Part shown: in pieces, positions 33,761 to 42,516 of the stretch
Position numbering within the stretch: position 1 is the first letter of the stretch
Layout: the number at the start of each line of letters is the position of its first letter
Assembly: GCA_029688825.1 (NCBI GenBank)
Contig: JARUKX010000010.1
Span: forward strand, 1-64,000
Direction: 5' to 3'
Source of the DNA: Haloarculaceae archaeon H-GB1-1
GTDB lineage: Archaea; Halobacteriota; Halobacteria; Halobacteriales; Haloarculaceae
Length of the DNA stretch: 64,000 nt
Notes under the pieces: generated by a model
Databases searched by the model: none
The model's input: only the letters and a program-made list of their open reading frames with translations
Told to the model about the DNA's origin: nothing
Program-made: the position numbers and the translations under genes

Positions 33761-34783
33761 TTACCAGCGGTCGTTGCGGGCCCAGCCCCAGCTCTTGTCG
33801 AACGCCGGGTCGATGGGGTCTTCGATGCGCTCCATGTCGTCGTCGGACAGCGAGACGTCGACGGCACCGACGCACTCTTCGAGTTCGGGGATGGTGGTCG
33901 GGCCGATGATGGCCGAGTCGACGGCGTCCTTGTGGAGCAGCCAGGCGAGGCTGATCTGGACCGGCGTCGCGTCTTTCTCGTCGGCGATCTCCGACACCAC
34001 GTCGAACACCTCCCAGTTCTCGTGGGTGTTGATCGCGTCCCACTGGCCGTACTTGATGCCGTGCCCGAGGCGGCTGTCCTTCGCCGGGAGTTCGTCGCGG
34101 TCGTACGCACCTGCGAGGAATCCCTTGCCGAGCGGGGAGTACGGCGTCAACCCGAGGTCCTGGTCTTCCAGGGCGGGGATGACGCCGTACTCCTCCCACC
34201 GCTGGATGGCGCTGTACTCCGACTGGACGTTCGAGAACGGCTCGAAGCCGTTGACGTCCGCCGTCCACTGGGACTTCATGAGTTGCCAGCCCTCGACGTT
34301 CGACGCGCCGAGATAGCGGACCTTCCCGTCTTCGACGAGGGAGTTCATCGCCGAGAGCGTCTCGCGGATGGGCGTCGTCTTGTCCCAGAGGTGGATCGTG
34401 TAGAGGTCGACGAAGTCGGTCTGGAGTCGGTCGAGGCTCTTCGCCGACTGGTCCATGATGTGTTTCCGCGAGAGGCCGCCGCCGTTCGGGCGGTCGGCCA
34501 TCAGGCTCTGGACTTTCGTGTTGACGACGAGTTCGTCGCGGTCGTACTCCGAGATGGCTTTGCCGACGATCTCCTCGGCTTCGCCAGTCGAGTACTGATT
34601 GGCGGTGTCGATGAAGTTGATGCCGAGTTCGATGGCCCGCTCGACGAGTTCGATGCTGGCCTCCTCGTCGTCCATGCAGCCCTCCCAGACCTCCGTCGGG
34701 CGCTGACCGCTGCCGAACAGGCCGGTGCCGAGACACAGTTCCGATACCTCTAACCCCGTGCTGCCGAGTTTCGTGTACCGCAT
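33761..34783 (-). CDS. Aldo/keto reductase (tandem copy 2)
   Basis: The 340-residue paralogue of the gene at 32670 has the same tetrad: FIDTANQYSTGEAEE, VVNTKVQ and LYTIHLWD. It differs in the middle loops (VEGWQLMKSQWTADVNG) and carries a longer C-terminal tail, DPAFDKSWGWARNDRW. The start at 34783 aligns with the start of copy 1; upstream in-frame codons lack conservation. Substrate unknown. Confidence 0.9.
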   Translation of the reverse strand: MRYTKLGSTGLEVSELCLGTGLFGSGQRPTEVWEGCMDDEEASIELVERAIELGINFIDTANQYSTGEAEEIVGKAISEYDRDELVVNTKVQSLMADRPNGGGLSRKHIMDQSAKSLDRLQTDFVDLYTIHLWDKTTPIRETLSAMNSLVEDGKVRYLGASNVEGWQLMKSQWTADVNGFEPFSNVQSEYSAIQRWEEYGVIPALEDQDLGLTPYSPLGKGFLAGAYDRDELPAKDSRLGHGIKYGQWDAINTHENWEVFDVVSEIADEKDATPVQISLAWLLHKDAVDSAIIGPTTIPELEECVGAVDVSLSDDDMERIEDPIDPAFDKSWGWARNDRW

Positions 34784-34890
34784 GCCGGAAACGGCGCGGT
34801 CAGCTGCCAAACCACTGCCCTTTCAGGATGATATTGCCTCCATCATCGGTAGACTGAAGCGCCCCGGCGGTGAGTTGACCAGCGACGGAC

Positions 34891-35709
34891 ATGATTCGCT
34901 ATCCACACTGTGCGGACAGACTCGACGACGCGGTCGCCGTCGTGACCGGATCGACGCAGGGCATCGGTCTCGGCATCGCACGGCGGTTCGCGGCCGAAGG
35001 AGCGACGGTCGTCGTGAACGACCACGGCGCGAACGACGGTGACGCGGTCGCAGCGGCGGTCCGCGAGGAGGGCGGCGACGCGCTGTACGTGCAGGCGGAC
35101 GTCAGCGACCCGGAGGGCATCGAGGGGTTCGTCGAGGACGTCGTCGACGAGTGCGGCCGCATCGACGTCCTCGTGAACAACGTCGCGGACTTCCGACACG
35201 GGCCGCTGGCCGAGACTTCGCTCCAGGACTGGGAAGACGTCATGACTGTGGCGCTGCGGAGTCACTGGCTGATGACGAAGGCGGCGCTCCCGCACATGCC
35301 CGACGGCGCGAGCGTGATCAACATGTCGTCGGTCCACGCCGTCCAGACGGACCCGAAGTGCATCCCGTACAACGTCGCCAAGAGCGGGGTGAACGGACTC
35401 ACGCGGGCGCTCGCCGTCGAACTCGGCCCCGAGGGGGTCCGCGTCAACGCCATCATGCCGGGGAAGATACTCGTCGAGCGGCTCGCGGACTTCGACACCG
35501 AGACCGCGACCCTGGCGGACTACGAGCAGGAGACCCCAATCGACCCCGTGGGCCGCTTCGGGACGCCGGCCGACATCGCGGGACTGGCGGCGTATCTCGC
35601 GAGCGACGAGTCCTCGTTCGTGACGGGTGCCTGCATCCCCATCGACGGCGGGCGAACGGCGGTCCTCCGGGACCACGACCACGTCGAGTGGCGACGGCAG
35701 CGCGACTGA
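34891..35709 (+). CDS. Short-chain dehydrogenase/reductase (MIR-HC subgroup, complete active site)
   Basis: The 272-residue SDR has the cofactor loop TGSTQGIGLGIA, NNVADF, the Ser of INMSSVHAVQTD, and the catalytic pair in YNVAKSG. It shares unusual termini with the protein at 51163. Both start MIR(Y/H)xHCxxRL and end with a DHD-x2-EW-x-RQR tail, which marks a specific subgroup. The C-terminal GACIPIDGGRT is the usual SDR ending. It is divergent from the aldo/keto reductase pair and is followed by an HTH-10 regulator. Confidence 0.9.
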   Translation: MIRYPHCADRLDDAVAVVTGSTQGIGLGIARRFAAEGATVVVNDHGANDGDAVAAAVREEGGDALYVQADVSDPEGIEGFVEDVVDECGRIDVLVNNVADFRHGPLAETSLQDWEDVMTVALRSHWLMTKAALPHMPDGASVINMSSVHAVQTDPKCIPYNVAKSGVNGLTRALAVELGPEGVRVNAIMPGKILVERLADFDTETATLADYEQETPIDPVGRFGTPADIAGLAAYLASDESSFVTGACIPIDGGRTAVLRDHDHVEWRRQRD

Positions 35710-35771
35710 CCGCCCCGTCGGCGGCCCGTTCCACCGGTACCGTTAACACGCCACGGCACGCACATGGTTTC

Positions 35772-36464
35772 ATGATTACCGCCAAGGTGAAGATAAAGTA
35801 CGCCGGGGACTGGGTCGACGACATCGGGCGGTACGACGTGCAGTGTCTCGGCATCGCGTCGACGTTCCGGAACCGAGGATTCGTCGGTATCACGGCGCTG
35901 GACTGCGCGGCGGACGAGTTCGAGGACGTCGTTGAGACGATCAGGGAAAACCAGTACGTCCGGGAGACGGAGGTCCTCGAAACCCACGAGAGCGACGGGC
36001 GTATCCTCGCGACGATATCGACCCACTGTGAGTACACCACCTACACCCCGATGAAGATGATCCGCATGGAGGGGTTCCTCCCCATCGGGTACTCCGAGTA
36101 CCGCGACGGGTTCGAGTACCTGGAGATCCTGGCGGAAGACCGCGAGCACGTCTCTCGCGTCATCGAGGCGCTCGACTTCGAGGTCGTCGAGATCGTTCGG
36201 ATCGTCTCGGACTTCCGGCAGGGTGTCGGCTTCAGCCTGCTGGAGTGGCAACAGCTCGTCGAGACCATCTCGCCCGACGAGCGGGAGCTGCTCCACCTCG
36301 CCGTCGACTCCGACTACTACGACATCCCAAGCGGCATCTCCCTCGACGACCTGGCGGAGGAGGCCGGCATCGCCAAGAGCACGGCGTCACGACGGCTCCG
36401 GAACGTCGAGGGCGAGGTGATGCCAGTCATCACGAAGTACATCCAGCTCTACTCCAAGACGTGA
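35772..36464 (+). CDS. HTH-10 (bacterio-opsin activator-like) regulator, copy 1
   Basis: The 230-residue haloarchaeal regulator has an N-terminal sensor-like part starting MITAKVKIKYAGDW and a C-terminal HTH-10 domain. The HTH region reads LDDLAEEAGIAKSTASRRLR. The start at 35772 is supported by a GTTAAC promoter-like element about 28 bases upstream and by the matching MITA start of its paralogue at 36511. The paralogue is convergent, with ends 46 bases apart. Likely controls neighbouring catabolic genes in response to a small ligand; no ligand can be named. Confidence 0.87.
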   Translation: MITAKVKIKYAGDWVDDIGRYDVQCLGIASTFRNRGFVGITALDCAADEFEDVVETIRENQYVRETEVLETHESDGRILATISTHCEYTTYTPMKMIRMEGFLPIGYSEYRDGFEYLEILAEDREHVSRVIEALDFEVVEIVRIVSDFRQGVGFSLLEWQQLVETISPDERELLHLAVDSDYYDIPSGISLDDLAEEAGIAKSTASRRLRNVEGEVMPVITKYIQLYSKT

Positions 36465-36510
36465 TAGCGGTCGCTGGAACGACGTCCCGGTGAACGATGT
36501 CGACCGATTC

Positions 36511-37200
36511 TCACACCGAATTGCTCAGATAGCGGTCCAGGAAGGTGAGGACCTTCAGCCGGGCCTTCCGGAGGTGTTTCGAGGCCGTCGTCTTCGTGAT
36601 GTCGAGTTCGTCGGCCAGGTCCTCGACCGTCACCTGCCGTCGGTCGTCGAAGTAGCCCATCGAGACCGCGAGCGAGAGGACCTCCAGCTGTCGGGGCGAG
36701 ATGGAGTCGATGAGGTCCTCGAACTCGTCGAGATTGGGGGCCGTCTGGTACCGGAGGTCCTCGGAGAGGTACTCGACGGAGACGTTCCCGAACCCGTGGA
36801 GCAGTTCGATGGCGTCGTCGATCCCCTCGCGGTCGTTCAGCAGCAGGTCGAAGACGATCCGCCCGTCCTCGAGCGTCGGGTGGCCGATGGGGAAGAATCC
36901 CTCGTACGTCAGCATCTCCATCGGCGGGATCTCCCTGTACTTCGATTTCACGAAGAGCGTCACCGACTGGGCATCGTCGTAGCTCGTCTCAGTCCGCATC
37001 ATCTCGTTGACCTCGGTGATGCTCTCGTGCGTTCGCACGAGCTCGACCGCCGAATCGATCCGCGGTGTGGTCAACACGACGAGTGCGTAGTAGCGGTTGT
37101 TCTGGGACGTGTAGGCCAGGAACTTCCCGTAGACGTCGAGCGACGTCGACTTCGCCGTCCAGTCACCCTCGTACAGGACGGCGATGCGGGCGGTGATCAT
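36511..37200 (-). CDS. HTH-10 (bacterio-opsin activator-like) regulator, copy 2
   Basis: The 229-residue paralogue of the regulator at 35772 starts MITARIAVLYEGDW. The C-terminal HTH region reads VEDLADELDITKTTASKHLR. A TTTAAG element about 28-34 bases upstream fits a leaderless start at 37200. It is divergent from the amidohydrolase gene at 37634 and separated from it by a 430-base gap with a hairpin-like inverted repeat. It is therefore a plausible regulator of the two amidohydrolase genes. Confidence 0.87.
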   Translation of the reverse strand: MITARIAVLYEGDWTAKSTSLDVYGKFLAYTSQNNRYYALVVLTTPRIDSAVELVRTHESITEVNEMMRTETSYDDAQSVTLFVKSKYREIPPMEMLTYEGFFPIGHPTLEDGRIVFDLLLNDREGIDDAIELLHGFGNVSVEYLSEDLRYQTAPNLDEFEDLIDSISPRQLEVLSLAVSMGYFDDRRQVTVEDLADELDITKTTASKHLRKARLKVLTFLDRYLSNSV

Positions 37201-37633
37201 TGTCTGGGGTATCGGGGTATGTGGACTTAAACGGCGTGCCCGCCGCGGAGGACGCCTCCGCCCTCCACGTTGTCCCTGGCCGAAACAGTTTTGTTTCACG
37301 ATACCAACCATCAGAGTGCAGCATCTCGGACGCGAGTAGTTCGATCACCTTCCATGGCCGTCCGATCTGCCTGCACTGTCGTACTCTCACTACCACCCCA
37401 GGGGGGCTGAGACTGCCGGCCGTAACGGTTGCAGGAGATTCGGGGGACGTCCTCCGAACCTCTTGCATGGATTACGTCCGGCAGTAAGAGCTGGCACTCC
37501 AACGCCCCCCTACGGGGCCCGCATTCACGCTGTTCGAGCGACGTCTTCGACCACGTGGTCCGCTCCATCTCGGACCGTCACCGGGGAACCGGCTACTGAA
37601 AGAACTAAGCCCCATCGGGTGAAACGTAGTGGC
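37201..37633. other. Divergent gap between HTH-10 and amidohydrolase genes
   Basis: The gap contains the promoter of the leftward regulator, the inverted repeat GAAACA-GTTT-TGTTTC at 37282-37297, a 16-bp TTAC-N8-GTAA element at 37472-37487, and a GAACTAAG promoter-like box about 28 bases before the amidohydrolase ATG. No gene is seen. Confidence 0.5.
37282..37297. promoter_or_regulatory. Inverted repeat GAAACA-N4-TGTTTC
   Basis: The 6-bp arms are perfect with a GTTT spacer. It lies 81 bases upstream of the HTH-10 gene and about 340 bases before the amidohydrolase gene. Possible operator of the adjacent HTH-10 protein. Confidence 0.45.
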
Positions 37634-38926
37634 ATGACACGCGAGACCAGTGTCTCTGCAGCGGCGAAACCGGACGACGATGAGTATCTGCTCCTTCGAG
37701 GCGGCCGCCTCTTCGACGGGACGGGCGACGACCTCGTCACCGACGGCGCGGTCCTCGTCGAAGGGCAACGAATCGCTGCCGCGGGGCCGGAAGGCGACCT
37801 CGACGTCCCCGACGACGCGACCGTCGTCGACGTCGGCGACCGGACGCTCATGCCCGGCATCGTCGACGCGCACACCCACCTGACCATCTTCAACTCCCGC
37901 GTCCGCGGTCGTTTCAGACTGAGCGACCCGAAGAACAGCCTGCCGTACAACACGATTCGGGCGATGGAGAGCGTCGCGTCGTACATCGACAAGGGCGTGA
38001 CCACGCAGCGGGAGGTCGGTGGACGGGACTTCATCTCCGCGAGCGTCCGCGACGCCATCGAGGAGGGGCGGATCCCCGGCCCGCGATTGCTCCCGAGCGG
38101 CCCCATCCTGACTCCGACCGCCGGACTCGACGACAAGCGCCCGTACTTCGTCGAGGGGAACCTCGCCAACGGCTGGGAGGTCAACGGGCGCCAGGAGGTC
38201 GTGAAGGCGGTCCGCGAGCAGAAGAAAGCCGGCGTCTCGACGATCAAGGTGGACGCCAGCGGGGCCTGGACCGCGTTCTCGGACTCGAAGACGCCGACGA
38301 TGAGCGAGGAAGAGATGGCCGCGGCCGTCGAGGAGGCCCACAAGTTCGGTCTGCGAGTGGCCGCCCACGCGCAGGCGACTGAGGGGATCAAGAACGCCGC
38401 CCGCGCTGGGGTCGACACCATCGAGCACGCGACCTACCTCGACGAGGAAGGGCTCGAACTCATCCTGGACAACGACATCATCGTGGTCCCGACGCTGATC
38501 CCGTTCGAGGAGTTCCTCGACGCCGGCGAGGGCGTGGAGATGAACGAGTCACAGCGCCAGGCCCTGAAAGATGACCGCGCGGCACAGCGCGAGAGCTTCG
38601 TGATGGCCCACGAGAACGGCGTTCAACTCGCGGTCGGGTCCGACGCCATCCCGCCGATGGTACCCCACGGGGACACCCACCGGGAGATTCGGCACTTCCA
38701 CAGGCTCGGGTTCTCGAAGTCCGACGCGCTCGTCGCCGCAACCAAATCCAGCGCGGAGGCCGTGGGCCTCGGCGACGAGATCGGAACGCTCGAACCTGAC
38801 AAATCCGCGGATATCATCGCCGTCGAGGGGAATCCGCTCGACGATCTCGACGTCCTGGCCGATTCCTCGAACCCTACCGTCGTCGTCAAAGAGGGTGCGG
38901 TCGTGAAAGACGAGCGACCGGCCTGA
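37634..38926 (+). CDS. Metal-dependent amidohydrolase (imidazolonepropionase/prolidase-like), copy 1
   Basis: The 430-residue amidohydrolase has metal ligands HTH in MPGIVDAHTHLTIF and the likely carboxylated Lys in STIKVDASGAW. Further ligands are His in RVAAHAQ and IEHATYLDEEG, and Asp in VGSDAIPPM. This subgroup includes carboxypeptidase/prolidase-like and organophosphate-active enzymes, so the substrate is probably an amide, dipeptide or lactam. It forms a tandem with a paralogue at 39058, and a closer paralogue lies at 49772 (shared GLDDKRPYF and NGWEVNG). The ATG at 37634 follows its promoter-like box by about 28 bases. Confidence 0.87.
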   Translation: MTRETSVSAAAKPDDDEYLLLRGGRLFDGTGDDLVTDGAVLVEGQRIAAAGPEGDLDVPDDATVVDVGDRTLMPGIVDAHTHLTIFNSRVRGRFRLSDPKNSLPYNTIRAMESVASYIDKGVTTQREVGGRDFISASVRDAIEEGRIPGPRLLPSGPILTPTAGLDDKRPYFVEGNLANGWEVNGRQEVVKAVREQKKAGVSTIKVDASGAWTAFSDSKTPTMSEEEMAAAVEEAHKFGLRVAAHAQATEGIKNAARAGVDTIEHATYLDEEGLELILDNDIIVVPTLIPFEEFLDAGEGVEMNESQRQALKDDRAAQRESFVMAHENGVQLAVGSDAIPPMVPHGDTHREIRHFHRLGFSKSDALVAATKSSAEAVGLGDEIGTLEPDKSADIIAVEGNPLDDLDVLADSSNPTVVVKEGAVVKDERPA

Positions 38927-39057
38927 TACTGACGAACGGTCCCACCGCTCAGGGTCGGCCGAAGCGATCTTCGGTCGCGGTCCCGACCCCACGCTCCGAA
39001 CAGAAACCTTATTGGCTCCTCCCATGTGTGACCTAGTGGCAAGACGTAGTGACTCGC

Positions 39058-40359
39058 ATGCTTGGAGACAATACTAGCGATCAGATAGCAGAATCGAACG
39101 GAACTGTCCTCGTCACCAATGGCGTCCTCGTCGACGGCACGGCCGGCGACCCCGTGCCGAACGCGGGCGTGGTCATCGAGAACGAACGGATCACGGACGT
39201 CGGTCCCGTCGAGGGGCTGGACGTGCCCGACGACATCGAGGAGATCGACGTCGGTGGCCAGACCATCATGCCGGGGCTCGTGGAGGCACACACCCACATG
39301 TCCCAGTACAAGGAGCTGAACCCGGTGAAGGGGAAGTTCCGCGCGTTCACCTTCGACAACACCATCGAGTACAACGCCCTGAAAGCGGCGGAGAACCTGG
39401 AGAAGATGCTCGCGACCGGCGCGACCACGATCCGTGATATGGCGGGTCGCGACCTCCTCCCGATGAGCCTGCGCGACGCCGTCGAAGACGGGACCATCGT
39501 CGGCCCGCGGGTCAACCCGACGGGGCCGATGATCACCTCGACGGGCGGGTCCGACGACAACCGCGAGGCGTTCCGCGCCGACGAGAACCTCTCGAACGGC
39601 CGGGAAGCGAACGGCAAAGCCGGCATCGTCCGCGAGGTCCGTGAGATGTTCAAGGCGGGCGCGACGCACGTCAAACTCGAAGGGACGGGCTCGTGGCTCT
39701 CGGCGTTCTCCGGCCCGCACACGCAGACGCTGAGCCAGGCGGAGATGGAGGCCGCCGTCGAGGAGGCCCACCGCAAGGACATGACGGTCGCCATCCACGC
39801 GCAGGGCAACGAGGCGATCAAGGCGGCCGCCCGTGCTGGCGTCGACACCATCGAACACGGCAACTTCGCAGACGAGGAGGCGCTGCGGCTCATCGAGGAG
39901 AACGGGTCGAAGCTGAACCCGACGCTGACTCCGTTCAACGAGTTCGCGAAGAACGCCGAGACGTGCGACCTCACCGAGCAGCACCTGGCCGACCTGGAGG
40001 CCGACCGCAAGGCCTCCGAGAAGTCCTTCCAGCTCGCACTGGAGATGGACACCCCGATGTTCCTCGGTGCAGATTCGTATCCCCCGCTGGGATTGCACGA
40101 GGGCGGGACCGCCCGCGAAGCCCGCTACTGGGTCGAGTACGGCGCGGACCCGAAGTTCACCATCGAACACGCGACCCGCGAGAGCGCGAAGGCGCTCGAG
40201 CGCGACGACGAGATCGGCACCCTCGAAACCGGCAAGTACGGCGACCTGCTCGTCGTCGACGGCCGACCCCACGAGGACATCGACGACCTGCGGCCCGAGC
40301 AGATGTCCATCGTGATGAAAGGCGGCACGGTCGTCAAGCGTCGCGACACGGCGGCCTGA
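39058..40359 (+). CDS. Metal-dependent amidohydrolase (imidazolonepropionase/prolidase-like), copy 2
   Basis: The 433-residue paralogue of the preceding gene has the same ligand pattern: MPGLVEAHTHMSQY, THVKLEGTGSW, VAIHAQGNEA, VDTIEHGNFADEE and LGADSYPPLG. It lacks the GLDDKRPYF stretch of copies 1 and 3, reading GSDDNREAF instead, so it may act on a different substrate. The start is the ATG at 39058; a GTG three codons upstream is possible. It follows copy 1 by 131 bases. Confidence 0.86.
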   Translation: MLGDNTSDQIAESNGTVLVTNGVLVDGTAGDPVPNAGVVIENERITDVGPVEGLDVPDDIEEIDVGGQTIMPGLVEAHTHMSQYKELNPVKGKFRAFTFDNTIEYNALKAAENLEKMLATGATTIRDMAGRDLLPMSLRDAVEDGTIVGPRVNPTGPMITSTGGSDDNREAFRADENLSNGREANGKAGIVREVREMFKAGATHVKLEGTGSWLSAFSGPHTQTLSQAEMEAAVEEAHRKDMTVAIHAQGNEAIKAAARAGVDTIEHGNFADEEALRLIEENGSKLNPTLTPFNEFAKNAETCDLTEQHLADLEADRKASEKSFQLALEMDTPMFLGADSYPPLGLHEGGTAREARYWVEYGADPKFTIEHATRESAKALERDDEIGTLETGKYGDLLVVDGRPHEDIDDLRPEQMSIVMKGGTVVKRRDTAA

Positions 40360-40434
40360 ATCTCTCGCGGCTGAGACGGGCTTCCTATCGATCCTCGGCC
40401 CTGTGACGGGGCTGCCATATTTTTCCGCGGTCGG

Positions 40435-41061
40435 TTACGCCAGATCGTCGACGAGCGTCGCGACTGCGTCGTGGCCGTCGTCGAGAACGTGATCGCCGTG
40501 GCTGACGAGGACCACCTCGAAGTCGAAGTCGAGCAGGGTCGAGACGCTCGCGCGCATCTGCTCGTCGTCGGGGTTGTAGCTCGGCGGCGTCACGGCGAGC
40601 GGGCCGGACCAGTCCTCGTCGGCGGTGTGGACCGAGTCGACGCCGACGACCGTATCGCCGGCGACGAGCACGTCGTCGACGAGGAACGCCATGTTGTCCG
40701 GCGTATGTCCCGGCGTCGAGATGGTCTCGATGCCCCAGTAGGTCTCGCCGCCGTCGAGAAGCCGGTCCGGGTCGATGCCGGCCGCCTCGAAGAACCGCGC
40801 GTCGCCCGCGGGGACCGCGACCTCGACGTCGAGGGCCGCTCGAATCTCCGGAATCGCGTTCATGTGGTCGGGGTCGCCGTGCTCGGCGACGACGACCTCG
40901 ACGCCGTGGTCGGCCGCGATGCCGACGAGTTCGTCGGCCGAGGCCGCCGCGCCGCCGCCGATCATGACCGTCGTCCCGTCGCGCTCGACGACGTGGACCG
41001 ACATCGGTTCGTCGTACTGCCACTCGACGTCGTAGGTGTGGATTCCCTCGCGGACTTCCAT
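40435..41061 (-). CDS. MBL-fold metallohydrolase
   Basis: The 208-residue metallo-beta-lactamase-fold protein has the zinc motif as HGDPDHMNA, which lacks the second His of the usual HxHxDH. STPGHTPDN and VAGDTVVG are present, as is a final His in VLVSHGDHVLDDG. Such proteins include thioester and lactone hydrolases. I chose the ATG at 41061 (MEVREGIHTYDVEW); an in-frame upstream ATG would add nine residues. It is divergent from the deaminase-like gene at 41158 with only 96 bases between starts. Confidence 0.82.
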   Translation of the reverse strand: MEVREGIHTYDVEWQYDEPMSVHVVERDGTTVMIGGGAAASADELVGIAADHGVEVVVAEHGDPDHMNAIPEIRAALDVEVAVPAGDARFFEAAGIDPDRLLDGGETYWGIETISTPGHTPDNMAFLVDDVLVAGDTVVGVDSVHTADEDWSGPLAVTPPSYNPDDEQMRASVSTLLDFDFEVVLVSHGDHVLDDGHDAVATLVDDLA

Positions 41062-41127
41062 TGCCTGATGGTCTCGGTCCCGGTGCATGAACTTGTGGGG
41101 TATCCTACCGCGACACTGCGTGGCAAG

Positions 41128-41135
41128 GTTTTAGG
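41128..41135 (+). promoter_or_regulatory. TATA-like box for the CodA-type deaminase gene
   Basis: GTTTTAGG lies about 27 bases before the ATG at 41158. Confidence 0.5.
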
Positions 41136-41157
41136 GCCGTTACGGCGTCCATAGAAT

Positions 41158-42444
41158 ATGGCTGACTTCTGCATCACGGACGCACGAACGCTGGACGGAC
41201 GATCGGTCGACGTCGTCATCCGTGACGGCGTCGTCGCTCGGGTCGCGGACGCGGGCGAGGCCGACCCCGCAGCGTTCGACGCCGACCAGCGGTTCGACGC
41301 CGACGGGCGACTCGTCACGCCGTCGCTCACGGAGATTCACACGCACCTCGACGCGTCCCTGACCGCCGGGCTGCACCGGTGGAACGAATCCGGAACGGTC
41401 GTCGAGAGCCGGGAGATCTGGGACGAGATGCGCGATTCGCTGACGAAGGCGGGCATCAAAGAGCGGGCGCGAAAGACCGTCGACTGGTTCGTCGCGAACG
41501 GCGTCACGCGCATCCGAACCCACGTCGGCGTGGCGAACCCGACGGCGGTCGAGGCGCTCGTCGAACTGCGCGAGGAGCTGGCGGACCTGGTCGACGTCCA
41601 ACTCGTCGCGTTCGTCTACGATTTCGTCGGCGACGACGAGAGCGAGGCGCTGCTTCGCGACGCAATCGACCGCGGGGCCGACGTGGTCGGCGGCATGCCA
41701 CACGGCGAACCGACGCGCGAGCGTGGCGTCGAACACGTCGAGACGGTCGTGGACCTGGCCGACAGAAACGACCTGCCGCTGGACCTGCACATCGACGAGA
41801 CGGACGACCCCAACTCGCGCTACACCGAAGTGCTCGCCGCCGAGGCGATGGACCGCGGCATCGGCGACCGGACGAACGCCAGCCACGCGACCGCGATGCA
41901 CTCCTACTCGGACCAGTACGCCGACGACCTCTGCCGACTGCTCGCGAACAGTGGCGTCTCCGTCGTGACGAACCCGCCCGTGAACGCGGTGTTACAGGGG
42001 CGGTTCGACGGCTATCCCAGACGGCGGGGACTGACCCGCGTCGACGAGCTCCTGGACCACGGCGTCACGGTCGGCGTCGGACAGGACGACGTCGTCGACA
42101 CCGCCTACGCCTACGGCGACGGCGACCCGCTCGACGCCCTCGCCGTGCTCATGCGGTTCGCGCACATGAACGGCCGCGAGGACGTCGCACGGCTCTGGTC
42201 GCTGCTCGTCGACGGGAACGCCGCTATCTACGGTCTCGACGAGTCGTCGTACGGACTCCGTGAGGGGGCCGAAGGGTCGGTCGTCGTCTACGACGCGCCC
42301 GACGGGTACAACGCGTTTCGACGACGGGCCCCGCGGTCGCTCGTCCTCAAAGACGGCGTTCCCGTGGCACGGACCGAGCGAACGACGACGGTCGGCGTCG
42401 GCGACGACGACCACGTTGTCGATTTCGATTGCAGGTTCGAGTGA
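41158..42444 (+). CDS. Cytosine deaminase-type (CodA-like) amidohydrolase
   Basis: The 428-residue protein matches the CodA branch of amidohydrolases. Features are EIHTHLDAS, GMPHGEPTRERGVEHVE, LDLHIDETDDPNSRY, SHATAMHSYSDQY and the catalytic Asp in VGVGQDDVVD. Enzymes of this branch hydrolyse cyclic amidines or amides, such as cytosine, isoguanine or creatinine. Creatinine deaminase activity would be interesting given the hydantoinase at 52098 and the sarcosine-type oxidases, but specificity cannot be read here. It is followed at 72 bases by a ketopantoate reductase-like gene with its own promoter. Confidence 0.82.
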   Translation: MADFCITDARTLDGRSVDVVIRDGVVARVADAGEADPAAFDADQRFDADGRLVTPSLTEIHTHLDASLTAGLHRWNESGTVVESREIWDEMRDSLTKAGIKERARKTVDWFVANGVTRIRTHVGVANPTAVEALVELREELADLVDVQLVAFVYDFVGDDESEALLRDAIDRGADVVGGMPHGEPTRERGVEHVETVVDLADRNDLPLDLHIDETDDPNSRYTEVLAAEAMDRGIGDRTNASHATAMHSYSDQYADDLCRLLANSGVSVVTNPPVNAVLQGRFDGYPRRRGLTRVDELLDHGVTVGVGQDDVVDTAYAYGDGDPLDALAVLMRFAHMNGREDVARLWSLLVDGNAAIYGLDESSYGLREGAEGSVVVYDAPDGYNAFRRRAPRSLVLKDGVPVARTERTTTVGVGDDDHVVDFDCRFE

Positions 42445-42486
42445 GGTCGGCCGCGCGGACAGTGGCGTGCCAGAACCCACCACAAC

Positions 42487-42494
42487 GAATATAG
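42487..42494 (+). promoter_or_regulatory. TATA-like box for the ketopantoate reductase-like gene
   Basis: GAATATAG lies about 27 bases before the ATG at 42517, so this gene can be transcribed separately. Confidence 0.5.
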
Positions 42495-42516
42495 CTCCGG
42501 TTCCCGATGCTGACCC

